A stretch of 64,000 bases of DNA from Legionella cherrii. Lineage in GTDB: Bacteria > Pseudomonadota > Gammaproteobacteria > Legionellales > Legionellaceae. The DNA is taken from positions 409,501 through 473,500 of the forward strand of contig NZ_LR134173.1 in the NCBI RefSeq assembly GCF_900635815.1, in the 5' to 3' direction. Positions 37,682 to 47,074 of this stretch are shown here, piece by piece. The first letter of the stretch is position 1. Each line of letters begins with the position of its first letter. The notes below the pieces were generated by a model. It did not search any database and had not been told where the DNA came from. It was given only the letters and a program-made list of their open reading frames with translations. The position numbers were made by a program, and so were the translations under genes.

Positions 37682-37903
37682 TATATTGCTCTCATTATAT
37701 TAGAGGACTTAAAAACAAGAGGCCTATTTTGGAAAATTCGGCTTGTTTTAAAGACCGTCTCTAAGCCATGTCAAATAATGATGAAGATTAAATATGTTTT
37801 GCTTATCAATTGTGCCTTGCTGAACATTTATAAATGAACAAATTGATTAAAATAAGATTATAAAATATACTGATATTATTCAAATCAAACACATTGGGTA
37901 CCT

Positions 37904-39043
37904 TTGGTGCGAGAAAAATATCAATCTGACAGCCCCGCATGTTATTATAATATTGACCGCAAAGAAGCTGAAAAGCGTCTCCTCAATATGCCCTTTGGAA
38001 CCTTTTTATTGCGTCCCAGTAGTCAACAAGATGCCGTCGCTGCATTGAGTATGGTGATAAGAGGAAAATCTTCAGATATTAAGGTGCTCCATTTGTTAGT
38101 CACCCAAAATCCAGCTGATGAGCATACGCTTACCCTGCAAAGTCACCCGGGCAATTTTCAAGATCTTAAAACAATGGTGCTACGACTTACCAGGGAGAGA
38201 AATTGGATTCCTTTAAATCAAATTGAAGCAGTGAAAGGAATGGACTGTCTGCGGGGCTCTTCTTTGATGTCGATGACGTGGAAACAATTGGATCTTAATG
38301 AACAGCAAATTGAAAAAGCGCTGACATCTAAGCCAATTGGAACATTCATTTTTTCCCTTGGAAAAATGAATAGCTCGCATTCTTGGGTGATGTCTCTCAA
38401 AATTAGTCAGTCTACTATTTGGGATATCGGGCTTTATATTAAGAAGAATGGTTTTTGTGAAAAATCTTTATTATTACCTGATAGCAGGCCGGTAATTGAA
38501 ATTCCAAAATCAGTTAATGAAATTATTCGTTTTAATGGTGGCCGATATTTTGCAGATGAATGTACTTATAAATATTCTAAGGGAGAACTTATAAGCCAGC
38601 CAATATTTATCGAACCATTGAAGCTGAAGAAATCAACTATCGAAGGTTATATTAAATCAATCGAAGAAGGTAATGTAGAGGAAATTAAAAGTCTCTTTAA
38701 AAACCTATCTAAACTACAAAAGCGGGCATTGCTTAAGCTCCCTTTCTACATTCACCCCTCTAGTCAAGATAGGGATTTTAGCCAAGGCTACACCTCAAAA
38801 CCAATTGATTTAGCAACTAGCCCGGAAATGAAAGATTTTCTACATAAAGAAGAAGAGAAACTCAATAATTTGACGCAACATGCGCTTGTGGGAATGTTTA
38901 AGGGAAATGCGTTGCCTAAAGATGTTGCTCGCATCATTGCGAGCTATTTGGATTTTACCGATGGCTTGCACATTTCTCAAACAAGTAAAGAGTTACATAA
39001 AGACGCAAACTCTGATACAGAGGAACATAAACCTAAGTGTTAA
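37904..39043 (+). CDS. SH2-domain effector with degenerate second SH2 and C-terminal F-box-like motif
   Basis: Residues about 13-95 match an SH2 domain: DRKEAEKRLL, GTFLLRPSS (phosphotyrosine-binding Arg37) and a following SHPGNFQDLKTMVLRL. A second similar unit (about 126-215, W126, GTFIFS) has Ser151 where Arg is expected, so it may not bind phosphotyrosine. Residues about 245-312 resemble one or two weak ankyrin units, and 336-368 resemble an F-box (LPKDVARIIASYLDFTDGLH). Legionella SH2 proteins are known; SH2 with an F-box-like tail would tie phosphotyrosine recognition to host SCF ubiquitin ligase. The start is TTG 37904 or GTG 37907, with weak support. Confidence 0.8.
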   Translation: MVREKYQSDSPACYYNIDRKEAEKRLLNMPFGTFLLRPSSQQDAVAALSMVIRGKSSDIKVLHLLVTQNPADEHTLTLQSHPGNFQDLKTMVLRLTRERNWIPLNQIEAVKGMDCLRGSSLMSMTWKQLDLNEQQIEKALTSKPIGTFIFSLGKMNSSHSWVMSLKISQSTIWDIGLYIKKNGFCEKSLLLPDSRPVIEIPKSVNEIIRFNGGRYFADECTYKYSKGELISQPIFIEPLKLKKSTIEGYIKSIEEGNVEEIKSLFKNLSKLQKRALLKLPFYIHPSSQDRDFSQGYTSKPIDLATSPEMKDFLHKEEEKLNNLTQHALVGMFKGNALPKDVARIIASYLDFTDGLHISQTSKELHKDANSDTEEHKPKC

Positions 39044-39165
39044 GGCAGAACTTCATCTTCAGGTCCAAAAACATTTGCAAATCGAACCGCCCTCCCCCCC
39101 TTTTTTTTCCTTTGGGGAAAGTCATTTTATTGCAAAAACCATCATAATAAAAACCTTCACTGTCT

Positions 39166-40482
39166 TTATAATGTCTTAAGTCCTTTTTCAATGATAGAAA
39201 GTCCAATTTCCAAATCGTTTACATCAGTAGAAAGCGGCATGAGGAGACGAATTACATTTCCATATCCTCCACAGCTAAGCACTACCAGCCCATGTTCCAA
39301 ACAAAATCGTGTTAATCGGTCTGCTGCTGCTTTATTTGGTTCTTTAGTGGTTTTATCTTCCACAAGTTCAATGGCTTGCATAACACCCAAACCACGAAAA
39401 TCACCGACTAGTTCATAATTTTCCTTAAATCCAGAAAGCTGAGTGTGAAGTACTTTTGAAAGAGTAGCGACATGTTTCAAAAGCGCTCCTTCCTCAAAGA
39501 TTTTGAATACTTCTAGAGCGGCCGCACAACTCAGTGGATTTCCTCCAAAGGTTCCGCCCAACCCACCGACCATTGCAGCATCCATCATTTCCGCTTTGCC
39601 GGTTACCGCAGCAAGCACCGTCCCCCCCCCTAGTCCTTTTGCTGAAACAGTAAGATCAGGATCCACGCCCATAGTCTGCATCGCAAATAGGTTGCCAGTA
39701 CGTCCGAAACCTGATTGAATTTCATCGGCAATGAACACCATGTTGTTCGCCGTACAAAACTCTCGAAGTTTTTGTAAAAAAAGGGCTGGAAATTGTATGA
39801 ATCCCCCCTCACCTAACACGGGCTCTAAAATCACTGCCGCAACATTTTCAACACCCACTCGAAAATTAACGAGCTCAGCAAAATCATGAAAACACTCTTC
39901 GACACAATTTGTTCCCGGCCAACGATACTCATAAGGAATGGGTGCCCGATGAATTTCTGAAAGAAATGGACCAAATCCATGCTTGTAGGGTTTATTCTTT
40001 GCGGTAAGTGCCATCGCCATGTAAGTACGGCCATGATAAGCATGATCAAAACAAATCACTGCTTGCTTTCCGGTATAGGCACGCGCCACTTTAATCGCAT
40101 TTTCTACCGCTTCAGCACCTGAATTCAACAGGATTGATTTTTTTTCAAAATTCCCCGGAGTGTGATAGTTTAATTTTTCACACACCTTAATATAGCCTTC
40201 ATAAGGAAGAATATTAAAACTCGTGTGCATGAATTTATCAGCCTGTGCCTTGAGTGCATTGACCACCGTATCGGGACAGTGTCCTGTATTCACCACACCG
40301 ATTCCCGATGAGAAATCCAGAAATACATTACCATCTACATCTTCTACAAACGAGCCTTTTGCTCGTTCCACAAAGATGGGAGTCGCATGAAATGGACCTC
40401 GAGCAACATGTCTATGACGTTGTTCCATCAACACTTGAGATTTTGGTCCTGGTATTTGTGTTTTAATATTAATTTGATTCAT
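39166..40482 (-). CDS. gabT: 4-aminobutyrate aminotransferase
   Basis: This is a class III PLP aminotransferase of 438 residues. It contains NSGAEAVENAIKVAR, CFDHAYHGRT, FIADEIQSGFGRTG and a PLP-lysine region VSAKGLGGG. GABA aminotransferase converts GABA plus 2-oxoglutarate to succinate semialdehyde plus glutamate. The ATG at 40482 overlaps the upstream aldehyde dehydrogenase stop by one base (TAATG). The pair forms an operon for GABA or related amine breakdown. Other omega-aminotransferases cannot be excluded. Confidence 0.9.
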   Translation of the reverse strand: MNQINIKTQIPGPKSQVLMEQRHRHVARGPFHATPIFVERAKGSFVEDVDGNVFLDFSSGIGVVNTGHCPDTVVNALKAQADKFMHTSFNILPYEGYIKVCEKLNYHTPGNFEKKSILLNSGAEAVENAIKVARAYTGKQAVICFDHAYHGRTYMAMALTAKNKPYKHGFGPFLSEIHRAPIPYEYRWPGTNCVEECFHDFAELVNFRVGVENVAAVILEPVLGEGGFIQFPALFLQKLREFCTANNMVFIADEIQSGFGRTGNLFAMQTMGVDPDLTVSAKGLGGGTVLAAVTGKAEMMDAAMVGGLGGTFGGNPLSCAAALEVFKIFEEGALLKHVATLSKVLHTQLSGFKENYELVGDFRGLGVMQAIELVEDKTTKEPNKAAADRLTRFCLEHGLVVLSCGGYGNVIRLLMPLSTDVNDLEIGLSIIEKGLKTL

Positions 40483-41948
40483 TAGTACCACCCAATTGGT
40501 GCATCCTCTAGATTAATATTCACCTGCTTGACTTCAAGATAGCTTTCGATTCCATATAGACCTAACTCGCGACCTGCTCCACTTTGTTTGTATCCACCCC
40601 AGGGCATTTCATTATGCGTTGGATGGTAGTGATTAACCCAAAGAATGCCAGCACGAATTTGAGAGGTCACGCGATGAGCACGAGTAAGATCCTTAGTCCA
40701 CACAGCTGCTGCTAAACCATACTCGGTATCGTTTGCAATTTGAATGGCTTCCTCTTCCGTATCAAAAGGGATGACTGCAAGTACTGGACCAAAAATTTCC
40801 TCTCGAGCGATGCGCATGGCGGGTGTCACCTCATCAAAAATAGTTGGCTCAAGAAAATTTCCTTTTGCAAAAGCCTCGCCGCTAGGACGTTTGCCGCCAC
40901 AAATCAATTTTGCGCCTTCATCAATTCCTATCTTGATGTACTGTTCTACCTTTTCGCGGTGAGCACTGGAAACCAGTGGCCCCATTTTCACCCCATCATC
41001 TAAACCATGCCCCAGCTTGATATTGGGAATTTTTTTCAACATCCCATCTAAGATTTTTTTGTGAATGGAACGCTCAACAAGCAAGCGGGAACCCGCAGAG
41101 CATACCTCACCTTGATTAGCAAAAGCCCCAAAAAGAGCCCCGTCAATTGCCATCTCAAGATCGCAGTCTGCAAAGACGATATTGGGATTTTTTCCTCCAA
41201 GCTCTAATGTTATTCGCTTCAGATTTCCCGTGGCAGCTTGCATTATTTTTTTGCCGGTTACAGTTCCCCCGGTGAATGCCACTTTATCCACCATCGAATT
41301 CATGGCTAATTCTTCACCTACTTGCGCACCAGGACCAGTAATGAGATTCACAACGCCTGCTGGAAATCCACATTGATCAATCAGCTTAAATAACTCAAGC
41401 GCAGTGATTGGTGTCAGTTCTGATGGCTTTAATATTACGGTATTGCCTGCTGCCAGTGCTGGGGCAAGCTTCCAAGCGGCCATCAGTAGAGGGAAATTCC
41501 AGGGAATGATTTGCCCACACACCCCGATAGGCTCCCGTACCACATAACTGAATGAATTCGCTGGAACCGACATTGTTTCACCATGAATTTTAGTAGCGAG
41601 TCCCGCGTAAAATTCAAAACAATTGGCTGCATCGGTTACATCATACTCAGCTTCGGCCAAAGGTTTTCCGCAGTTTCGTGTTTCCAGCTCGGCTAACCTT
41701 TTTGCATTGACACGAATCAAATCGGCAATCTTGAATAGCAGTTTGCTTCGTTCAAGCGCTAAGGTATTTTTCCACCCACCGTTATCGAAGGCCTTACGCG
41801 CCGCTTTGATTGCGAGCACAACATCTTCCTTGCCACTTTCTGGAACTGTTGCAAGCAATTGGCCATTACCGGGATCAATAATATCGCGAGTAGCTCCGCT
41901 TTTGGCAGAAGTAAATTTTCCATCAATATACATTTCATAATTTTTCAT
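40482..41948 (-). CDS. NAD(P)-dependent aldehyde dehydrogenase (aminobutyraldehyde/betaine-aldehyde-like)
   Basis: The protein has 488 residues, the usual length. The catalytic Glu lies in TLELGGKNP and the catalytic Cys in NQGEVCSAGSRL. GTVTGKKIM and PWNFPLLMAAWKLAPALAAGN are typical ALDH motifs. Paired with gabT, it probably oxidises succinate semialdehyde or an aminoaldehyde such as 4-aminobutyraldehyde. It is the first gene of the operon and diverges from homospermidine synthase. Confidence 0.9.
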   Translation of the reverse strand: MKNYEMYIDGKFTSAKSGATRDIIDPGNGQLLATVPESGKEDVVLAIKAARKAFDNGGWKNTLALERSKLLFKIADLIRVNAKRLAELETRNCGKPLAEAEYDVTDAANCFEFYAGLATKIHGETMSVPANSFSYVVREPIGVCGQIIPWNFPLLMAAWKLAPALAAGNTVILKPSELTPITALELFKLIDQCGFPAGVVNLITGPGAQVGEELAMNSMVDKVAFTGGTVTGKKIMQAATGNLKRITLELGGKNPNIVFADCDLEMAIDGALFGAFANQGEVCSAGSRLLVERSIHKKILDGMLKKIPNIKLGHGLDDGVKMGPLVSSAHREKVEQYIKIGIDEGAKLICGGKRPSGEAFAKGNFLEPTIFDEVTPAMRIAREEIFGPVLAVIPFDTEEEAIQIANDTEYGLAAAVWTKDLTRAHRVTSQIRAGILWVNHYHPTHNEMPWGGYKQSGAGRELGLYGIESYLEVKQVNINLEDAPIGWY

Positions 41949-42266
41949 CTGTTAAATCCCTTTGTATGCAGTGCGTTAAGTTCTTTGCTACTCGATTTGG
42001 TTCTGTCGTAAAAAGCGCTTCATCAAATATAATATAGATAGGAGAAGACTGTAAATTAACTCATTGTATTTATAAAAAATAAGAAACTGCGAAAAATTAC
42101 GGTTTCACACAATGGAGTATTTCAGCCGCTAATCGTATTCAATTAAAATTTAGAATGAGATTATCTTTGTGAGCTATACTTAAAATTAAAATGAGGTAGC
42201 TCAATGAAATGCTTTGAAATTTGTACCTCTACTAACTAAAAATAGATCACTCTATTTGGGGGAATT
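41949..42266. other. Divergent promoter region between ALDH and homospermidine synthase
   Basis: This 318-base region is AT-rich and should hold both promoters. TTGGGGGAATT directly before 42267 supplies a strong ribosome-binding site for the synthase. I see no gene or repeat in it. Confidence 0.45.
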
Positions 42267-43673
42267 ATGGATAAATCAGCAACTCAAATAGTATTTAATA
42301 ATAAAATTCTAATTCTTGGGTTTGGAAGTATTGGCCAAGCCATATTACCGCTTTTATTTCAATGCATTAAATTAGACCCATCTCAAATCCACATCCTATC
42401 AAAACATACTTTTGGTGCCGATGTAGCGAACCATTTTCGCGTCACATTCGATGAACGTGCGGTTAAAGAAAATAATTACCGAGAACTTTTATCCTCTATC
42501 CTCAAACCTGGTGATTTTTTGTTAAATCTATCCGTCGGAGTTTCCACTATTGATTTAATCAAATATTGCCAGGCAAATAAAATACTCTATTTGGATGCTG
42601 CCGCTGAACCTTGGGCAGAAAGGCATAACGAAAATAATCCTCTACTCTCTAATTATGCTTTACGTGATGCGACCTTACAGCATAAAAAGAAAGGACCTAC
42701 CGCTGTTTTAACCCATGGAGCGAATCCTGGATTGGTATCTCACTTTCTGAAACAAGCCTTATGGAATTTAGCGAAAGACAATAAGTGGAATGGCGATCGA
42801 CCACAAAAATCTGTGGAATGGGCTCAATTAGCCCATGATCTTGAGATCAAAACGATTCATATTTCGGAACATGATACGCAAATTTCCTCTCAAACAAAAA
42901 AAACGGATGAATTTATAAATACCTGGTCAGTCGAGGGTTTAATCTCTGAAGCGCTTCGACCTGCTGAACTAGGCTGGGGCAGCCATGAACGTCATTGGCC
43001 TCATGATGCCAATCATCACCACTTTGGCTCGAAGTGTGGCATATATCTTAGTCAGCCAGGAGCAGAGACTCAAGTGCGTACTTGGACCCCTAACTCTGGC
43101 CCCATTCATGGTTATTTAATTACTCATGCTGAGTCTTTATCAATCGCCGAATATTTAACCCTAGAAAAAGACAGTAAAGTGTATTACAGGCCAACTGTTC
43201 ATTATGCTTATCAGCCCTGTCCTGATGCGGTGTTGTCTCTAAAAGAGCTCGTGCAAAGAAAATACAAACCGCAAACAGAAAAACGAATTATGTTAAACGA
43301 AATTGTTGATGGTACCGATGAACTCGGGGTTTTATTAATGGGAAATAAAAACGGAGCTTATTGGTATGGCTCTCATCTATCCATACATGAAGCGAGAGAA
43401 ATAGTCAGCCATAATAGTGCGACAAGCTTACAAGTTGCAGCTGGAGTTTTATCGGGTGTGATTTGGGCTATTAAAAATCCAGAACGTGGAATTATAGAAC
43501 CCGATGATATGGACCATGAATATATTCTGAGTATAGCCCGCCCTTATCTTGGAAAAGTCGGTGGTTATTATACCGATTGGACGCCTCTAAAAGATAGAGA
43601 CCATTCAGATAATCAATATATGGATCAAAGTGACCCCTGGCAGTTTATTAATATTCGCATTGATGCGGGATAG
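42267..43673 (+). CDS. hss: Homospermidine synthase
   Basis: The enzyme joins putrescine (or spermidine) and putrescine to give homospermidine. The Rossmann motif ILILGFGSIGQAILPLL is at about residues 12-28. The LYLDAAAEPW and THGANPGLVSHF regions are characteristic of the bacterial homospermidine synthase/saccharopine-dehydrogenase-like family. The protein has 468 residues, a usual length. GGGGGAATT just before ATG 42267 is the ribosome-binding site. It is divergent from the GABA operon and 25 bases before kup. Confidence 0.93.
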   Translation: MDKSATQIVFNNKILILGFGSIGQAILPLLFQCIKLDPSQIHILSKHTFGADVANHFRVTFDERAVKENNYRELLSSILKPGDFLLNLSVGVSTIDLIKYCQANKILYLDAAAEPWAERHNENNPLLSNYALRDATLQHKKKGPTAVLTHGANPGLVSHFLKQALWNLAKDNKWNGDRPQKSVEWAQLAHDLEIKTIHISEHDTQISSQTKKTDEFINTWSVEGLISEALRPAELGWGSHERHWPHDANHHHFGSKCGIYLSQPGAETQVRTWTPNSGPIHGYLITHAESLSIAEYLTLEKDSKVYYRPTVHYAYQPCPDAVLSLKELVQRKYKPQTEKRIMLNEIVDGTDELGVLLMGNKNGAYWYGSHLSIHEAREIVSHNSATSLQVAAGVLSGVIWAIKNPERGIIEPDDMDHEYILSIARPYLGKVGGYYTDWTPLKDRDHSDNQYMDQSDPWQFINIRIDAG

Positions 43674-43698
43674 AAAAATCTCTTAGGATAGATCATAA

Positions 43699-45567
43699 AT
43701 GATGAGAAAATCCGTTTCAAATTCCAGTTTAGCGTTATTGAGCTTTTCAGCCTTGGGAATTGTTTTTGGCGATATTGGCACAAGTCCGCTTTATACCTTC
43801 AAAACCGTGTTAGCCCTCATGGGGGGTACGCTCGACACCAATGCAATACTAGGCTCTCTTTCGCTCATTGTATGGACACTAATCATGGTGACCACAATTA
43901 AATATGTCTATTTTGCCATGCGTATTGATAACGATGGCGAAGGAGGCATTTTAGCATTAATGTCATTGCTGGGTGTAAAGCTCCATACCAGGCCCATAAT
44001 TATTGCGGTGGGATTATTTGGGGCGGCGCTTATTTATGGTGATGGTGCCATTACTCCAGCAATCTCGGTCCTTTCCGCATTAGAAGGTTTAAATATAATT
44101 ACACCTTCCTTTACTCCTTATGTTGTTCCATTATCCATTGCCATTCTCATTGCGCTTTTCGCCATTCAGTTCAAAGGAACAGCGAAGATTGGCAAAATCT
44201 TTGGACCAGTGATGGGAACATGGTTCCTCACTCTGGGTATTTTAGGATTATGGGGTATTATTCAGCATCCTTCAGTACTGAAAGCACTTAATCCCTCTTA
44301 CGGTCTTGACTATCTGCTTTCCCATGGTCTCAAAGGATTTCTAGTATTAGGTGGCGTATTTTTATGTGTTACCGGAGCGGAAGCCCTCTATGCAGACATG
44401 GGACACTTTGGAGCGACACCCATTCGTCTTGCATGGTTGGGACTTGTATTTCCAAGTCTTGTGCTTAATTATGCGGGGCAAGCGGCATTGGTGTTAGAAG
44501 GGGTACCATTATCCGATAATATTTTCTATCGCCTATGTCCCCCCATCGCGATGATACCCCTTGTGATATTAGCAACGATTGCCACCATTATTGCCAGTCA
44601 ATCCATCATTAGCGGTACATTTTCTATGACTCGTCAAGCGATCCAGTTGGGATGGCTGCCAAGATTACGCATCACCCAAACCTCCTCTGAAGGATATGGA
44701 CAGATCTATATTGGCGTTGCAAACTGGTTGCTTATGATCGCAACCGTTGGTCTGATTATAGCGTTTAAAAAGTCAGATAATCTGGCGGCAGCTTATGGCG
44801 TAGCGGTATCCGCAACAATGCTTGCGACATCTACGCTGCTGTTCATCGCTTTTCGTGAAGTATGGAATTGGAGTATTCTGAGAACAGGAATAATTATCGG
44901 TATCTTTTTAATAATTGATAGCGCATTTTTCGCTGCGAATTTATCAAAGTTTATGGAAGGTGGCTATGTGCCGGTTATTTTCGCTATTTTTGTATATGGG
45001 ATTATGCTCATTTGGCATTCAGGAACAAAAGCGGTGTCGCAACGGCTGGGTGAAGCAGTAGTTCCTATCAAAACCTTTATGAAGCATATCGCAGAAGAAC
45101 AAATTGCCCGCGTGCCAGGGACCGCTGTTTTCCTAACCCGGACATCCGAAGATGCGCCTTCGGCATTGATCTGGCATGTCAGACAAAATCGTGCTTTGCA
45201 GAAAAAGGTTTTTATTTTAAGGATAGACACCAGGTCAATTCCTTGGGTAAAAAGCACCGAACGAATCACCTTAAAGAAAATTTATCCTAATGTCTGGCGA
45301 ATTGTTGCCTCCTATGGATTTATGGAGCGTCCTAACGTACCCAGAGTGATGCGACAAGTCATGAGCAAAAATGATCTGGACCTTAATAACATTATCTACT
45401 ATGTGGGACATGCAAAAATTATCTCCCGTGAGAAAGGAAGAAATAGATTGCCAACATGGGTAGGTAAGCTCTACGCCTTTATGCAGCGTAATGCATTACA
45501 TGAAAGTGAATATTTTCAGCTTTCTCCTGATGCAGTTGTGGAAATTGGTAGACAAGTGGATGTTTAG
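43699..45567 (+). CDS. kup: Potassium uptake protein Kup/TrkD
   Basis: The protein has 622 residues. The N-terminus, LALLSFSALGIVFGDIGTSPLYTFK, is the family signature. About twelve membrane segments are visible, followed by a ~170-residue cytoplasmic C-terminal domain. GDGAITPAISVLSALEGL and GAEALYADMGHFG are also typical. Kup carries out low-affinity H+/K+ uptake. The start could be either ATG at 43699 or 43702. Short spacing after hss (25 bases) suggests cotranscription. Confidence 0.96.
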   Translation: MMRKSVSNSSLALLSFSALGIVFGDIGTSPLYTFKTVLALMGGTLDTNAILGSLSLIVWTLIMVTTIKYVYFAMRIDNDGEGGILALMSLLGVKLHTRPIIIAVGLFGAALIYGDGAITPAISVLSALEGLNIITPSFTPYVVPLSIAILIALFAIQFKGTAKIGKIFGPVMGTWFLTLGILGLWGIIQHPSVLKALNPSYGLDYLLSHGLKGFLVLGGVFLCVTGAEALYADMGHFGATPIRLAWLGLVFPSLVLNYAGQAALVLEGVPLSDNIFYRLCPPIAMIPLVILATIATIIASQSIISGTFSMTRQAIQLGWLPRLRITQTSSEGYGQIYIGVANWLLMIATVGLIIAFKKSDNLAAAYGVAVSATMLATSTLLFIAFREVWNWSILRTGIIIGIFLIIDSAFFAANLSKFMEGGYVPVIFAIFVYGIMLIWHSGTKAVSQRLGEAVVPIKTFMKHIAEEQIARVPGTAVFLTRTSEDAPSALIWHVRQNRALQKKVFILRIDTRSIPWVKSTERITLKKIYPNVWRIVASYGFMERPNVPRVMRQVMSKNDLDLNNIIYYVGHAKIISREKGRNRLPTWVGKLYAFMQRNALHESEYFQLSPDAVVEIGRQVDV

Positions 45568-45679
45568 ACAAAGTGGTGTTGAAATAACCTGTTTAAATTC
45601 GCGAGTACGGTAATCAGATATTTTGGTTTTAGGTTTAGATTCGGCGGCAATAGAGGAAGCTCTATGGAGGCAAAGATCC

Positions 45680-45702
45680 CCTGCCACCTTCCCTGGTGCA
45701 GG
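45680..45702 (-). terminator. Hairpin after the first amidotransferase-like gene
   Basis: CCTGCCACC and GGTGCAGG flank a short loop (45680-45702), 22 bases beyond the stop codon. It lies between the convergent kup and amidotransferase-like gene. No strong U-run follows on either strand. Confidence 0.45.
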
Positions 45703-45723
45703 AAATAGACTATAAATTGAACA

Positions 45724-46800
45724 TTAGGAAGTCCAAAGCAAATAATCCCGGAGATCTTGTGATTGTTCTTTTTTGGGAGCATCATCAAGATAGTGATGTT
45801 TCACTTGTTTTGAAAAAAAGCCCAGCTCCGCTCTTGCTGCTTTCTCATCTCTTGATTTTAAAAGAGCAGCGTCTTTCAGTCGTTGCGCATATTTAAGCTC
45901 CATCATGTATGCAATTTCGGGATCTGAAAAATGATTTACATCAAGTTGAGCTTGGAATGCTTGTTCTTTTATCGCTTTCAGTTTTTCTTGTCGTGCCTCT
46001 TCACACGCACTGATAACCGCTTCAGGATGATGTTGTAAGCCCACGGTATAATATCTCCCGGTCCTCTTTTCAACACTTTCAACTAATCTATCAAATTTAC
46101 CACGTCCTGATATGAGAAGACTGGTATTGTCCAGACTTTCTTCTACATGTTGATGATGCAGACAAGTGACGTTATATTCTATACTACCTCTATCCTTAGG
46201 CTTCAGCTTATAGTGTAATGCATTATACAATTGACTTCCTTCTCCAACGACCACTCTACTATTATAGGTAGCATCTTGGGTTTCATTGTATACTGTTTCA
46301 AAATGCTCATAATGGGGTTGGTGCTCCTGAGCATCTTCAGGGATATCTGCTATTTTATAACCATGATGATGTCCAACTGTTTGTTGTCCCCGACATATAC
46401 CTAAAAGAGGAATGTCCCGTTTTTGGGCTAATTCAGCAAGTTCACCTTCAAGTCTCATACGCGGATCATTGGGATCATGTACTGGAACATTGGGCCCCCC
46501 GGGTAAATAGATGCCATTGACCTTACCGCTAAAAACGGGATGATTTAAGCCATCCTCGGGGGTAACCGGAACCACTTCAAGCCCTTTTTTTTGCAAATAC
46601 TCAATCGTAAGGTCGCAATAGGTAGTACCGCCTGATTTATCATAAAGTGCGATAACTTTTGGCTTTTCGTCCGCTTGCTTTAATTGCTCTTTTTTTTCCT
46701 TGTCTAGAGAATATTCAAATTTTGGTTTTTCTTCGCTGATACTTCGTGCATTGTTAAGAGCTCTGATACCCGATAAAAATTCAGAAAGTTTTTGAAACAT
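45724..46800 (-). CDS. Class I glutamine-amidotransferase-like (peptidase C26) protein, paralog 1
   Basis: Start at ATG 46800 (MFQKLSEFLSG) with GAGG 10 bases upstream; the track frame extends to 46848. The hydrolase region has IYLPGGPN, the nucleophile loop LLGICRGQQTVG (Cys) and LQHHPEAV (His and Glu), the triad of gamma-glutamyl-GABA hydrolase-type (PuuD-like) enzymes. About 40 N-terminal and 80 C-terminal residues are Lys/Glu-rich and extra to the family. Whether it hydrolyses gamma-glutamyl substrates or is an effector is unknown. It is the first of three tandem paralogs. Confidence 0.85.
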   Translation of the reverse strand: MFQKLSEFLSGIRALNNARSISEEKPKFEYSLDKEKKEQLKQADEKPKVIALYDKSGGTTYCDLTIEYLQKKGLEVVPVTPEDGLNHPVFSGKVNGIYLPGGPNVPVHDPNDPRMRLEGELAELAQKRDIPLLGICRGQQTVGHHHGYKIADIPEDAQEHQPHYEHFETVYNETQDATYNSRVVVGEGSQLYNALHYKLKPKDRGSIEYNVTCLHHQHVEESLDNTSLLISGRGKFDRLVESVEKRTGRYYTVGLQHHPEAVISACEEARQEKLKAIKEQAFQAQLDVNHFSDPEIAYMMELKYAQRLKDAALLKSRDEKAARAELGFFSKQVKHHYLDDAPKKEQSQDLRDYLLWTS

Positions 46801-47030
46801 GATAGTGTACCTCAATTTAAATTTAGACAATGAGCGAAACAGGATCATTGAATATCTAAATTGTATTCTTATTAGCTTAACTAACCATTATTAGTACATA
46901 TAATTTTTATTATAGGTTTATAAATTTTATTGAGGCTTGTTCTTTGCATGGGCTCAAAACAAGATAGGCACTCTCTAGGCGGTACCCGAAGATGGAACAA
47001 GCAAAGGAAATTCCATGGAGACCAAGCTCC

Positions 47031-47053
47031 CCTGCCACCTTCCTTGGTGCAGG
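47031..47053 (-). terminator. Hairpin after the second amidotransferase-like gene
   Basis: CCTGCCACC and GGTGCAGG again flank a 6-base loop, 22 bases beyond the second paralog stop. It is the duplicate of the hairpin at 45680-45702. Confidence 0.45.
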
Positions 47054-47074
47054 AAATAAACTATAAATTGAACA

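Noticed and set aside
39094..39108. C7T8 homopolymer run after the SH2 gene
   Set aside because: It lies outside coding sequence between convergent genes, so slippage there would have no evident coding effect.
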